64,000 bases of DNA from Komagataeibacter swingsii (GTDB lineage Bacteria; Pseudomonadota; Alphaproteobacteria; Acetobacterales; Acetobacteraceae). Under the pieces are notes generated by a model. The model saw nothing but the letters and a program-made list of their open reading frames with translations, searched no databases and was not told the origin of the DNA. Location: assembly GCF_003207895.1 (NCBI RefSeq), contig NZ_NKUB01000010.1:62001-126000 (forward strand). The letters run 5' to 3'. The position numbers and the translations under genes were made by a program. Of the stretch, positions 11,749 through 20,920 are shown piece after piece (position 1 is the stretch's first letter; every line of letters begins with the position of its first letter).

Positions 11749-13116
11749 ATGGATACCCAGACCGATACCGCAGTATCTCCCCCCGCACGCGCCCTGTCGA
11801 CCGCCGTCATACTGGCGGCGGGTCGCGGCACGCGCATGAAATCGCAGCTTCCCAAGGTCATGCACCCGCTGGCGGGGCAGCCCATGCTGCGTTACCTGCT
11901 TGATAATGCAGCCCAGGTCTTTGACCGCATTGTCGTGGTGGTGGGGCCGGGCATGGGCGACGTGGCCGCCCTTGCCGCCCCGCATCAGGTCGTGGTGCAG
12001 GTGGACCGTCTTGGCACCGGCCATGCCGCCCGTCAGGCCGAAGCCCTGTTTGGCGATGGTGATGTCGCGGTCCTGTATGGCGATAACCCCCTGATTACGC
12101 CCGATACGATGCGCGCCCTTCTGGCGCAGCGCCGCAGCGGAGATACCGGCCTTGCCCTGCTGGCCATGGAACCCGCCGACCCGGCGCGTTACGGTCGCGT
12201 TGTGGCCCATGACGGGCGGGTTGAGCGGATCGTGGAATGGGCGGACGCCACACCGGCCCAGCGGGCGATCCGGCTGTGCAATGCGGGCGTACTGTGCGCC
12301 GATGCGGTCGATTTCCGCCGCTGGCTGGATGAAATCAATAACGACAACGCGCAGGGCGAGTACTATCTGGGCGACGTGGTGGCGCGCGCCGTGGCGGATG
12401 GCCGCAGCGTGCGCGCGGTCGTGGCCCCGGAAGATGAATTGCGTGGCATCAATTCCCGCGCCGAACTGGCGCAGGCCGAAGCCAGCGTGCAGGCGCGGCT
12501 ACGGCAGGCGGTAATGGATGGCGGTACCACGCTTGTCGCCCCTGAAACCGTCTTCCTGTGTGCCGATACCGTGCTGGAACCCGATACGGTGGTGCATCCC
12601 AACGTGGTGTTCGGCCCCGGCGTGCATGTGAAAAGTGGCGCGGAAATCCATGCCTTTTCGCACGTTGAGGGGGCAACCGTCGGCCCGGATGCGCAGATCG
12701 GTCCCTATGCCCGCCTGCGTCCCGGCAGCGACGTGGGGGCAAAGGCGCGCGTGGGCAATTTCGTGGAAATCAAGGCCACGACGCTGGGGGCGGGGGCCAA
12801 GGCCAGTCACCTGACCTATCTGGGCAACGCCACGGTGGGCAGCGGGGCCAATATCGGGGCGGGCACCATCACCTGCAATTATGACGGCGTGTTCAAGCAC
12901 CGGACCGAAATTGGCGCGGACAGCTTCATCGGCTCGGATTCCGTGCTGGTTGCCCCCGTCAGGCTGGGGGCCGGCGTAATTACGGCGGCCGGCAGCGTGA
13001 TTACCCATGACGTGCCAGATGACGCCATGGCCGTTGGCCGGGCACGGCAGGCCAACAAGGCGGGACATGCCGCATTGTTTCGCGAACGGCTGAAGAACAG
13101 GAAGGAACGGGGCTGA
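11749..13116 (+). CDS. glmU: bifunctional GlmU: glucosamine-1-phosphate acetyltransferase / GlcNAc-1-P uridylyltransferase
   Basis: Makes UDP-GlcNAc for peptidoglycan and lipopolysaccharide. The protein is 455 residues. The N-terminal pyrophosphorylase half has ILAAGRGTRMKSQLPKVMHPL, VLYGDNPLI and NAGVLCADA. The C-terminal left-handed beta helix shows hexapeptide repeats and the acetyltransferase residues in LTYLGNATVG and GTITCNYDG. Upstream in-frame codons to 11683 do not look like GlmU. Its TGA shares a base with the glmS ATG, so the two UDP-GlcNAc pathway genes are translationally coupled. Confidence 0.97.
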   Translation: MDTQTDTAVSPPARALSTAVILAAGRGTRMKSQLPKVMHPLAGQPMLRYLLDNAAQVFDRIVVVVGPGMGDVAALAAPHQVVVQVDRLGTGHAARQAEALFGDGDVAVLYGDNPLITPDTMRALLAQRRSGDTGLALLAMEPADPARYGRVVAHDGRVERIVEWADATPAQRAIRLCNAGVLCADAVDFRRWLDEINNDNAQGEYYLGDVVARAVADGRSVRAVVAPEDELRGINSRAELAQAEASVQARLRQAVMDGGTTLVAPETVFLCADTVLEPDTVVHPNVVFGPGVHVKSGAEIHAFSHVEGATVGPDAQIGPYARLRPGSDVGAKARVGNFVEIKATTLGAGAKASHLTYLGNATVGSGANIGAGTITCNYDGVFKHRTEIGADSFIGSDSVLVAPVRLGAGVITAAGSVITHDVPDDAMAVGRARQANKAGHAALFRERLKNRKERG

Positions 13117-14939
13117 TGTGTGGCATTGTAGGGGTTGTCGGCAGCAGTCAGGCCACGCCGGTTATTCTGGATGCCCTGCGCAGGCTGGAATATCGCGGTT
13201 ATGATTCCGCGGGGATCGCCACGCTGGAAGACGGCCATGTTGAACGCCGGCGCGCGGCGGGCAAGCTGGACCATCTGGCGACACTTCTGGCGCGCATGCC
13301 GCTGCCGGGCGTGACCGGCATCGGCCACACGCGCTGGGCCACGCATGGCGCGCCTACCGAAAACAATGCCCATCCCCACGGGACGGAGCGCGTGTCGGTC
13401 GTCCATAACGGCATTATCGAGAATTTCGAGGAACTGCGCCACGAACTTGAGGCGGCAGGCCAGGTCTTTTCAACCGATACCGACAGCGAGACGATCGCCC
13501 AGCTGGTCGATTACCACCTGCAGCGCGGCCTGTCCCCGCGGGAGGCCGCGCATGAATGCCTCAAGCGGCTGGAAGGCGCCTATGCGCTGGCCATGATCTT
13601 CGCGGGGCATGATGGCATGGTCATCGGCGCGCGCCACGGCGCGCCGCTGGTGGTGGGCTTTGGCGATAACGAGATGTTCCTTGGTTCCGACAGCCTGGCG
13701 CTGGCGCCACTGACGCGCCGCATCGCCTATCTGGATGACGGGGACTGGACCGTGGTGACGCCCGCTGGCGCCGCGTTCTTTGACATGGCGGGCAACCCGG
13801 TCGAACGCCCGGTCCGGCTGACCGCGCTGATCGCGGCATCGGTCGGCAAGGACGGCTACCGGCACTATATGGAAAAGGAACTGCACGAGCATCCCGTCGT
13901 GATCGGGCAGACCCTGCAGCGCCTGGTTGACCCGGCCACCCGCCGCGTCGTGATGCCGGACCTGCCATTTGATCTTGCGGCCATTCCGCGCGTGGTCCTG
14001 ACCGCCTGCGGGTCGGCTTTTTACGCGGGCATGATCGGGCGGTACTGGATCGAGCAGTACGCGCGCCTGCCGGTCGATATCGACGTGGCGAGCGAGATGC
14101 GCTACCGCAACCCGCCACTGGCCAAAGACGGGCTTGGCCTGCTGATTTCCCAGTCGGGCGAGACGGCGGACACGCTGGCCGCCCTGCGCGGCATGCGGGC
14201 GGCGGGGCAGCATATCGTCTCGGTCCTCAATGTGGAACAGAGCAGCATGGCACGTGAGAGCGACGCCGTGCTGGGCACCGTGGCGGGGCCAGAAATATCG
14301 GTCGCCAGCACCAAGGCCTTTACCGCGCAGCTTTCCGTCCTGGCCTGCCTGACCATCGCCCTGGGCCGTGCGCGCGGGCTGATTACCGCGCAGCAGGAAG
14401 AAGGCATGGTGACCGCCCTGCTGGACCTGCCCAGCAAGGCGACCGAGGTATTCGAACGCCATGATGAAATCCGCCGCATGGCCACCATCGTGGCGGATGC
14501 GCGCGACGTACTCTATCTTGGCCGTGGGGCGATGTTCCCCGTGGCGCTGGAAGGGGCGCTGAAGCTCAAGGAAATTACGTATATCCACGCCGAGGCCTAT
14601 GCCGCGGGCGAGATGAAGCACGGCCCGATCTCACTGATCGACAGCACGGTGCCGGTGGTGGCGACCGTGCCATCCGGTCCCCTGTTTGAAAAAACGCTGT
14701 CCAACCTGCAGGAAGCGAAGGCACGTGGTGGCCGCCTGCTGGTATTCACGGACATGGCGGGGGCGCCGCGCCTGCGTGAGATCGCGGAATGCGTGGTGGC
14801 GATCCCGACAGTGGATGAATTCGTGGCCCCGATCCTGCAGACCATCCCGGTACAGATCCTGGCCTATGAAGTCGCCCTGCTGAAGGGCACGGACGTGGAC
14901 CAGCCGCGCAACCTCGCCAAATCCGTGACTGTTGAATAG
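13116..14939 (+). CDS. glmS: glutamine-fructose-6-phosphate aminotransferase (isomerizing)
   Basis: First enzyme of the hexosamine pathway: makes glucosamine-6-phosphate from fructose-6-phosphate and glutamine. The 607 residues start MCGIVGVVG, so Cys2 is the N-terminal nucleophile of the glutaminase domain after Met removal; RRLEYRGYDSAG and GHTRWATHG follow. Two SIS sugar-isomerase domains follow (SQSGETADTLAALR; GRGAMFPVALEGALKLKE), and the protein ends LAKSVTVE as usual. The 56-base gap to thiO is too short for a glmS-type ribozyme or large leader. Confidence 0.98.
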   Translation: MCGIVGVVGSSQATPVILDALRRLEYRGYDSAGIATLEDGHVERRRAAGKLDHLATLLARMPLPGVTGIGHTRWATHGAPTENNAHPHGTERVSVVHNGIIENFEELRHELEAAGQVFSTDTDSETIAQLVDYHLQRGLSPREAAHECLKRLEGAYALAMIFAGHDGMVIGARHGAPLVVGFGDNEMFLGSDSLALAPLTRRIAYLDDGDWTVVTPAGAAFFDMAGNPVERPVRLTALIAASVGKDGYRHYMEKELHEHPVVIGQTLQRLVDPATRRVVMPDLPFDLAAIPRVVLTACGSAFYAGMIGRYWIEQYARLPVDIDVASEMRYRNPPLAKDGLGLLISQSGETADTLAALRGMRAAGQHIVSVLNVEQSSMARESDAVLGTVAGPEISVASTKAFTAQLSVLACLTIALGRARGLITAQQEEGMVTALLDLPSKATEVFERHDEIRRMATIVADARDVLYLGRGAMFPVALEGALKLKEITYIHAEAYAAGEMKHGPISLIDSTVPVVATVPSGPLFEKTLSNLQEAKARGGRLLVFTDMAGAPRLREIAECVVAIPTVDEFVAPILQTIPVQILAYEVALLKGTDVDQPRNLAKSVTVE

Positions 14940-14995
14940 ACACATGGGCCATAACCGGCACAATCACCGCTCGTACAGATAACTGGAACAGGGAC

Positions 14996-16000
14996 ATGAC
15001 GCACATGGCAGTACAAACGGCAGTTCCCCACGGGGCGGGACCGTCTGTCCTTGTGCGCGGCGCGGGCGTGTCGGGCCTGACGGCGGCGGTGACCCTGGCC
15101 GAACGTGGCGCGCGGGTCAGCGTGCATGAATGTGGCGGCCGCGTGGGCTGGGGGGCATCATGGATGGCGGGCGGCATGCTGGCCCCGTGGTGCGAGGCCG
15201 AGTCCGCCACCCCGGAGGTGACGGCCCAGTCCCTTGCCTCCCTCGACTGGTGGGATGCGCATGTGCCCGGCGTGGACCGCAATGGCACCCTTGTGCTGGC
15301 GCCGGCGCGTGACGTGCGTGAAATCATGCGGTTCGCGCGCCGGACATCGCATTATTCCACGATTGGCGAAGGCGAGATCGCGCGGCTGGAACCCGATCTT
15401 GCCGACCGTTTTTCCCGTGCGCTGTTTTTTGCGGGCGAAGGGCACGTCAACCCGCGCGACGCCCTGCAGGCGCTGGCCGCGCGGCTGGTGGAACTGGGGG
15501 GCGGCCTGCATTTCAATGTGCCGCCTGATGCCAGCACCGCAGGCTATGACTGGGTGGTGGACTGCACCGGCATCGCGGCGCGTGACCAGATGGCGGACAT
15601 GCGTGGCGTGCGGGGGGAAATGCTGCTGCTGCGCTGCCCCGATGTGACCCTGCATCGCCCCGTGCGCATGCTGCACCCACGCATTCCCATCTACATCGTG
15701 CCCCGTGCGGGCCATGTGTACATGGTGGGGGCAACCATGATCGAAAGCGAGAACGCCGGTCCCATGACCCTGCGTTCGATGGTGGAGATGCTGGGCGCGA
15801 TCTATGCTCTGCACCCGGCGTTTGGCGAGGCCGAGATACTGGAAACCGGCACCGGCCTGCGCCCGTCCTATCCCGACAACATGCCCGCTGTCAGGCGGTC
15901 GGGGCGGCATATCCATATCAACGGCATGTATCGCCATGGCTTCCTGCTGTCCCCCGTTCGTGCGGCCGAGGCGGCCGATATCGTGTTTGGTGAAGGCTGA
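14996..16000 (+). CDS. thiO: glycine oxidase ThiO, FAD-dependent
   Basis: Oxidises glycine to iminoglycine (dehydroglycine), which ThiG uses to build the thiazole of thiamine in aerobes. The 334 residues begin with an FAD-binding Rossmann motif (VRGAGVSGLTAAVTLAERGARV). ASWMAGGMLAPWCE follows, then the DAO-fold C-terminus with TGLRPSYPDNMPAV and NGMYRHGFLLSP. GGAACAGGGAC precedes the ATG at 14996. It heads the thiOSGE operon. No TPP riboswitch is visible in the short upstream gap, so the operon may be read from glmUS or regulated otherwise. Confidence 0.92.
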   Translation: MTHMAVQTAVPHGAGPSVLVRGAGVSGLTAAVTLAERGARVSVHECGGRVGWGASWMAGGMLAPWCEAESATPEVTAQSLASLDWWDAHVPGVDRNGTLVLAPARDVREIMRFARRTSHYSTIGEGEIARLEPDLADRFSRALFFAGEGHVNPRDALQALAARLVELGGGLHFNVPPDASTAGYDWVVDCTGIAARDQMADMRGVRGEMLLLRCPDVTLHRPVRMLHPRIPIYIVPRAGHVYMVGATMIESENAGPMTLRSMVEMLGAIYALHPAFGEAEILETGTGLRPSYPDNMPAVRRSGRHIHINGMYRHGFLLSPVRAAEAADIVFGEG

Positions 16001-16024
16001 ACCCGGCACAAAGGGAGGATGGAC

Positions 16025-16225
16025 ATGCAGATTCTGGTGAATGACGAACGCCATGACGTGACCGCCTGCGACCTCGCGGCGTTGCTTGATGAACTGGGTT
16101 ATGATGCCACAGCCCGTATCGCGACGGCGGTGGATGGCTGCTTTGTCGCGGCCGGCAGGCGTGCGGCCCATCCCCTGCATGATGGGGCGCGGGTGGAAAT
16201 TCTGGCCCCCATGCAGGGAGGATAA
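16025..16225 (+). CDS. thiS: sulfur carrier protein ThiS
   Basis: Ubiquitin-like carrier whose C-terminal Gly is adenylated and thiocarboxylated to deliver sulfur for the thiazole ring. It has 66 residues and ends with the required Gly-Gly (APMQGG). AAGGGAGG at 16011-16018 would touch an ATG at 16019 but sits six bases from the ATG at 16025, so the latter ([10 protein letters not shown]) is chosen. It lies between thiO and thiG. Confidence 0.93.
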   Translation: MQILVNDERHDVTACDLAALLDELGYDATARIATAVDGCFVAAGRRAAHPLHDGARVEILAPMQGG

Positions 16226-16230
16226 CCGCA

Positions 16231-17001
16231 ATGACCCTTTTTTACGGCACTGAACTGTCGTCACGCCTGATGCTGGGCACGGCGCAGTATCCATCCCCCG
16301 AAATACTCGCTGATGCCGTCCGCCGCGCCGGGGCCGGGGTTGTCACTGTCTCGCTGCGGCGCGAGGCCGCCGGCACGCGCGCGGGGCAGGCGTTCTGGGC
16401 GCTGATCCGGGAACTGGACGTGCCCGTCCTGCCCAATACGGCGGGCTGCCATACCGTGCGTGAAGCGGTGACCACGGCGCAGATGGCGCGCGAGGTGTTC
16501 GGCACGGACTGGATCAAGCTGGAGGTGATTGGCGAATCCGACACCCTGCAGCCCGACATGTTCGCGCTGGTGGAAGCCGCCCGCATCCTGACCGAAGACG
16601 GGTTCAGGGTCTTTCCCTACATGACCGAGGACCTGGTCGGCGCGGAACGCCTGCTGCGCGCGGGATGCGAGGTGCTGATGCCATGGGGCGCGCCCATTGG
16701 CTCGGGCAAGGGGCTGAACAACCTGTTTGGCCTGCGCGCGCTGCGGGCGCATTTTCCCGATATACCGATGGTGGTTGATGCCGGTATTGGCGTGCCGTCG
16801 CATGCCGCGCAGGCGATGGAACTGGGGTATGACGCGGTGCTGATCAATACGGCGGTGGCCAAGGCGGGCGACCCCGCGGAAATGGCGCGGGCCTTCGCCA
16901 TGGCGGTGGAAGCCGGGCGCATGGCCTATATCGCCGACCCGATGGAGGAACGTGACATGGCCGTGCCCTCTACCCCCGTGATCGGGCAGGCCGTGCTATG
17001 A
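16231..17001 (+). CDS. thiG: thiazole synthase
   Basis: TIM-barrel enzyme combining 1-deoxyxylulose-5-phosphate, dehydroglycine and ThiS thiocarboxylate into the thiazole phosphate. It has 256 residues. The active-site Lys is in DWIKLEVIG; phosphate-binding [13 protein letters not shown] and [12 protein letters not shown] are intact, as is the [12 protein letters not shown] region. GGGAG at good spacing precedes the ATG. It overlaps thiE by ATGA. Confidence 0.96.
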   Translation: MTLFYGTELSSRLMLGTAQYPSPEILADAVRRAGAGVVTVSLRREAAGTRAGQAFWALIRELDVPVLPNTAGCHTVREAVTTAQMAREVFGTDWIKLEVIGESDTLQPDMFALVEAARILTEDGFRVFPYMTEDLVGAERLLRAGCEVLMPWGAPIGSGKGLNNLFGLRALRAHFPDIPMVVDAGIGVPSHAAQAMELGYDAVLINTAVAKAGDPAEMARAFAMAVEAGRMAYIADPMEERDMAVPSTPVIGQAVL

Positions 17002-17618
17002 ACACCGCGCTTCCGTCACGTATCTACCCGGTCGTGGACGCGGCGCACTGGGTCGGTAGCCTTGGGCAGGCGGGTGCGCGGCTGATCCAGTTGCGCCTCA
17101 AGGACATGGCGGAAGATGACCTGCGCCGTGAAATCCGTGAAGGCCTCCATCTGGCCCGCGCGCATGATGTCTGCCTTGTGCTGAACGATTACTGGCGGAT
17201 GGCGATCGAGGAAGGGGTGGACTTCATCCATCTGGGGCAGGAAGATCTGGATACGGCGGACCTGCCCGCCATCCGCGCGGCGGGTTTGAGGCTGGGGGTC
17301 AGCACCCATAGTGATGCCGAACTGGACCGCGCGCTGTCGGTTACCCCCGATTACGTGGCGCTGGGGCCGGTCTGGCCCACGAAGCTCAAGAAAATGCCCT
17401 GGGGGCCACAGGGGACGGAAAAACTGTCGGTGTGGAAGCAGCGCATTGGCGATATCCCGCTTGTCGCCATCGGGGGGATTACCCTTGCGCGCGCGCCGCT
17501 GTGTATCGCGGCGGGGGCGGACTGTGTTTCGGCGGTGTCCGACTTCATCCGCATGCCGGACCCGCAGGCACGGGTCCGTGCATGGCTGGCCGCCACTGAC
17601 CATGCGGTCAGGGTGTGA
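16998..17618 (+). CDS. thiE: thiamine phosphate synthase
   Basis: Joins hydroxymethylpyrimidine pyrophosphate and thiazole phosphate to thiamine phosphate. The 206 residues show IQLRLKDM (the usual QLREK motif with Leu for Glu), [36 protein letters not shown] and [12 protein letters not shown]. The LKKM-containing phosphate loop is of a kind I associate with alphaproteobacterial ThiE proteins. It overlaps thiG by ATGA and ends the operon. The pyrimidine genes thiC and thiD are not in the window. Confidence 0.93.
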   Translation: MNTALPSRIYPVVDAAHWVGSLGQAGARLIQLRLKDMAEDDLRREIREGLHLARAHDVCLVLNDYWRMAIEEGVDFIHLGQEDLDTADLPAIRAAGLRLGVSTHSDAELDRALSVTPDYVALGPVWPTKLKKMPWGPQGTEKLSVWKQRIGDIPLVAIGGITLARAPLCIAAGADCVSAVSDFIRMPDPQARVRAWLAATDHAVRV

Positions 17619-17652
17619 AATTCTGGAACATAATGTGATGCATCATGTGTTG

Positions 17653-17681
17653 TTGATGCAACGTTGGTGTGGCATTATTGA
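17653..17681 (+). promoter_or_regulatory. possible promoter of the antiporter gene
   Basis: TTGATG (17653-17658) and TATTGA (17676-17681) are separated by 17 bases in a locally A+T-rich stretch about 160 bases before the antiporter start. A start site near 17688 would put the inverted repeat at 17700 just inside the leader. Confidence 0.35.
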
Positions 17682-17699
17682 TACTTGGTACGGGGGCCT

Positions 17700-17718
17700 G
17701 TGAAAGAACGTCTTTCAC
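17700..17718. repeat. perfect 8-bp inverted repeat in the antiporter leader
   Basis: GTGAAAGA and TCTTTCAC flank ACG. It is not followed by T residues, so it is not an ordinary terminator. It lies between the thiE stop and the antiporter start, just downstream of a possible promoter. It could be an operator or an mRNA hairpin. A separate palindrome TGATGCATCA lies at 17636-17645. Confidence 0.5.
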
Positions 17719-17841
17719 GGCCAGATGTTGATCCTATAAGCCAGATTCTGTTGATCTGAAACACGGTGGACATAATCTGTTCATGGTCAGCCATTAGGAT
17801 CGGCCTGTAAGCGCAATATGGCCGGAAATCGGGGATTTTGA

Positions 17842-20466
17842 ATGGAGATAGCGGGTCTGGCAGCAATTCTGATGGCGATTGCCGTGCTGCTTGTCGTTGT
17901 CAGCGCGGTCCAGCCGCTTGCCCGCCGTCTGGAACTGTCGGAAACCGTCCTGCTGGCCATTGTGGGTATCGTGATCGGCGGGGCCGCCGACCTTGTTCTG
18001 CGCAATTCCCACCTGGAAATCTTCAATGGCGCGGCGCAGACGCTGCTGGATTTCCCGCTTAACAGCGAAGCGTTCCTGCTGATTTTCCTGCCCATACTGG
18101 TATTCCAGGGGGCGCTGGGCATTGATGTGCGCAGGCTGGCGCATGAAACCGCGACCGTGCTGCTGCTGGCGGTGGTGGCGGTGGCGGTCTCGACCGCGGC
18201 CATCGGCTTTGCGCTGTATCCCTTTGCCGGCATGCCGCTGGCGGTGTGCCTGCTGCTGGGGTCCATCGTGGCGACGACCGACCCTTCGGCCGTGGCGGGG
18301 ATATTCAAGGAAATCGGTGCCGCAAGCCGCTTGACGCGCTTGGTGGAAGGCGAGGCGCTGCTGAATGACGCGGCCGCCATTTCCATTTTCACCATCCTGC
18401 TTGGCTCCATCACCTCGCATCACAAGATCATGCTGGGTGGCGCGGTGCTGGAGTTCCTTGTCTCCTTCATCGGCGCGCTGATCATCGGCATCGTGTTTGG
18501 CCGCCTGACCCTTATGGTCATCCCGGCGCTTGGGGCGGCGCCCGCGGCGGAGGTCACGCTGACGGTGGCGCTGCCGTACCTGTCCTATATCGTATGTGAT
18601 GAATTCCTGGGCTTTTCCGGCGTTGTGGCTACGGCGGCGTCCGGCCTGACGATTTCGATTTACGGCCCGTCCACCTTCCGGCCACAGACATGGCGATTCC
18701 TAAACGAGCTGTGGCAACAGCTAGTATTCTGGGCCGGGTCGCTGGTGTTCGTACTGGCGTCCATGCTGGTGCCGCGCCTGCTGGTGGGCATGACCAGATG
18801 GGACTGCGTGCTGATCCTGCTGGCCGCGGGCGCGGGGCTGCTGGCGCGCGGGGCGGTGGTGTTTGGCATGCTGCCCATCCTTGCCGCCACCAGGCTGTCG
18901 CCGCCCGTGCCGACCCCGTTCAAGGTCACGATGGTATGGGGTGGCCTGCGTGGCGCCATTACGCTGGCGCTGGCGCTGGCTGTTACGGAAAACGAGCATG
19001 TTTCCAGCAGCATCGCCCACTTCATCGGCATTATCGCCACGGGGTTCGTGCTGATTACCCTGTTCGTGAACGGGATGTCGCTGCGGTATCTCGTGCTGTT
19101 CCTCAAGCTGGACCAGTTGCCGCTGATTGACCAGGCGCTACGCCACCAGATCCTTGCCATCGGGCTGGGGGAAGTGCGTGACCAGACGCGGGAGGTCGCG
19201 GGCGAACTGGGCTTTTCCTCCAACGTTACCAATACGGTGGTGGAGGTGATCGACCGCCGCGTCCATTCGGAAGAGCAGGCCAATACCTTTGACACCGCCC
19301 TGGGGGACCGGCAGCGCGTGACACTGGCGCTGATTGTCGTCGCCAACCGCGAACGCTCCATCCTGCTGGACCTGTTCCGCATACAGGGGCTGTCGCGCCG
19401 GGTAATGGAAACGCTGCTGCGCTCAGCCGAGGCCATGGTGGATGGCGCACGGCTGGAAGGGCGCTTTGGCTATGTCCGCGCCCTGCGCCGCAGGCTGCGC
19501 CCGTCGCTGCGTTTCCGTGTGGCGCAGGTCATCCATCATCGGTTCAATTTCGACACGCCCCTCATGTACTGCATGATGGAACGGTTCGAGATGCTGATGA
19601 TCGGTTATTTCGTTTCCCTGTCGCTGACACGCTTCATGCGCCAGCGCATGGAGCCGACGCTGGGCACGCGTATCAGTGAAATCGTGGGTGAGGTGCTGGG
19701 ACGGCAGTGTAAGCTGCTGGATGAGGCATTGCAGACCCTGCGGCTGCATTACCACGGCTATTCCGAAGCGCTGGAAAACCGCATGTTGCGCCAGATCGCG
19801 CTCAGGCTGGAAGAGGAAAAATACGACACCCTGATGTCCGAATCGCTGTTGAGCGAGGAACTGCACCGCGAATTGCACCGCGATGTGGAACACCGGCGCG
19901 AACAGCTTGATTTCAGGTTGAAATTCAACATCCGGGCCGGGATCGAAAGCCGCATCCATAACTTTCCCCTGTTTGAGGGGATGGCCGATGGCGTGCTGCA
20001 TGACATCGCCATGAAGATGTCCATCCACTTTTCCTCTCCCGGGGAGCGGCTGTACCGTAAGGGGCAGAAGGTGCGCACGGTGTATTTCATCAGCGCGGGA
20101 CTGGCTGAAACCCATTACCCCAAGCACGACGTGCGCTTTGGCGCGGGTGCGGTTCTGGGTGGGGAAGAAGCGCTGAAGGACGAGCGTGTCACCGCGACCA
20201 GCCGTTCGCTGCAGTTCGGGCATTTCATGACGATGAGCGCGCGCAACTTTCGCAAGCTGGTGGAAGATTACCCCCGCATTGGCGAAAACCTTGAACGCCT
20301 GTCGCAGGCCCGTCACAAGGGTGAACTGCCCGATGCCCAGCTCCTGCCGCGGGATGGGGAGGACGCATCGCAAAGCCTGCCCTCATACGACGCCATCGAC
20401 CTTGCCACCGCACCCGTCACCCGCGCCATTCCCGTCCGGCAGGATGGGCAGGTCAGCGATGCCTGA
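17842..20466 (+). CDS. CPA1-family cation:proton antiporter with C-terminal cyclic-nucleotide-binding-like domain
   Basis: Inner-membrane Na+(K+)/H+ exchanger of the NhaP/SOS1 type, 874 residues. Residues 1-420 hold about 12 membrane segments with the family motifs FLPILVFQGALGID, VATTDPSAV (146-148 TDP) and GEALLNDAA, whose Asn175-Asp176 pair is the expected ion site. Residues 430-700 are a long soluble, mostly helical region. Residues 707-820 resemble a CAP/cNMP domain (GERLYRKGQ, YFISAGLAE, LGGEEALKDERVTAT). This architecture matches plant SOS1 and some bacterial homologues. A role in pH or salt homeostasis, which matters for acid producers, is inferred. Whether it binds a nucleotide is unknown. 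Confidence 0.85.
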   Translation: MEIAGLAAILMAIAVLLVVVSAVQPLARRLELSETVLLAIVGIVIGGAADLVLRNSHLEIFNGAAQTLLDFPLNSEAFLLIFLPILVFQGALGIDVRRLAHETATVLLLAVVAVAVSTAAIGFALYPFAGMPLAVCLLLGSIVATTDPSAVAGIFKEIGAASRLTRLVEGEALLNDAAAISIFTILLGSITSHHKIMLGGAVLEFLVSFIGALIIGIVFGRLTLMVIPALGAAPAAEVTLTVALPYLSYIVCDEFLGFSGVVATAASGLTISIYGPSTFRPQTWRFLNELWQQLVFWAGSLVFVLASMLVPRLLVGMTRWDCVLILLAAGAGLLARGAVVFGMLPILAATRLSPPVPTPFKVTMVWGGLRGAITLALALAVTENEHVSSSIAHFIGIIATGFVLITLFVNGMSLRYLVLFLKLDQLPLIDQALRHQILAIGLGEVRDQTREVAGELGFSSNVTNTVVEVIDRRVHSEEQANTFDTALGDRQRVTLALIVVANRERSILLDLFRIQGLSRRVMETLLRSAEAMVDGARLEGRFGYVRALRRRLRPSLRFRVAQVIHHRFNFDTPLMYCMMERFEMLMIGYFVSLSLTRFMRQRMEPTLGTRISEIVGEVLGRQCKLLDEALQTLRLHYHGYSEALENRMLRQIALRLEEEKYDTLMSESLLSEELHRELHRDVEHRREQLDFRLKFNIRAGIESRIHNFPLFEGMADGVLHDIAMKMSIHFSSPGERLYRKGQKVRTVYFISAGLAETHYPKHDVRFGAGAVLGGEEALKDERVTATSRSLQFGHFMTMSARNFRKLVEDYPRIGENLERLSQARHKGELPDAQLLPRDGEDASQSLPSYDAIDLATAPVTRAIPVRQDGQVSDA

Positions 20467-20552
20467 CCTGCCGGGGTGGCGCTGATCCGCCTGGTTATAC
20501 GGTGCCATCATGCTGTCGGGATTGGGCCGCTCAGGTCGCCCTGCAATGACAT

Positions 20553-20594
20553 AGCCTGCCAGTGGCGCGCGGGTCCGTGCGCCACTGGCAGGCT
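20553..20594. repeat. perfect 16-bp inverted repeat (strong hairpin)
   Basis: Arms AGCCTGCCAGTGGCGC (20553-20568) and its exact complement (20579-20594) flank a 10-base loop. It begins 87 bases after the antiporter stop. There is no T-run after either arm, so it may be a rho-assisted terminator, an mRNA-stabilising hairpin or a small-RNA structure. Confidence 0.75.
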
Positions 20595-20724
20595 GGCAAG
20601 GGGATCGCCAGCGACGGCCGCATGCCGGAAGGCTGCATCCCATGTCGTGTGGCAGGGAATCCATGCGTGGCTCCGCAGCGGGTGGGCAAGACCATGCGGG
20701 TTATCTTTTCTTCAAAAAGGATAA

Positions 20725-20887
20725 GAGACTGTTTGAAAAGTCAGCTCATGATAGTGCTTTAAAATTAAAGGAAGTTTTTTGGTGAAGTTTTTTGCAAAAG
20801 CTTCGAAAGAACGCCGCCTTTTTAAGAAAAAGGCGACACCCGAAAACTTTTATTGTTTTTATCAAGGAGTTGTTTTCAAACAGCTTC
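20725..20887. mobile_element. 163-bp MITE-like element with terminal inverted repeats and TAA target duplication
   Basis: The left end GAGACTGTTTGAAAA (20725-20739) and the complement of the right end (20873-20887) agree at 13 of 15 bases. TAA directly flanks both ends (20722-20724 and 20888-20890). TNA duplications are typical of the IS1031 subgroup of the IS5 family, which is known from vinegar bacteria. The element has no transposase, so it would be a non-autonomous relic. It contains repeat module A. The family assignment is inference from end structure. Confidence 0.65.
20772..20852. repeat. dispersed double-hairpin repeat, copy A
   Basis: An A+T-rich module with two successive hairpins. 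The second has arms CGCCTTTTT and AAAAAGGCG (20815-20835). It is clearly similar to copy B at 36368-36443: shared TTTTTTGGTGAAG, CAAAAGCTTC-like, GCCGCCTTTTT and GGCG-ACACCC/GTGCCC blocks. Both copies sit between convergent genes. Confidence 0.75.
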
Positions 20888-20898
20888 TAAGGGTGCCT

Positions 20899-20920
20899 GA
20901 AGCTTTTTGAAAAAAGCTTC
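20899..20920. repeat. hairpin identical to the first hairpin of copy B, reverse orientation
   Basis: Arms GAAGCTTTTT and AAAAAGCTTC flank GA. The 22 bases are the exact reverse complement of 36380-36401. Read on the minus strand it lies 43 bases after the TIGR02302 gene and could end that transcript. Confidence 0.7.
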
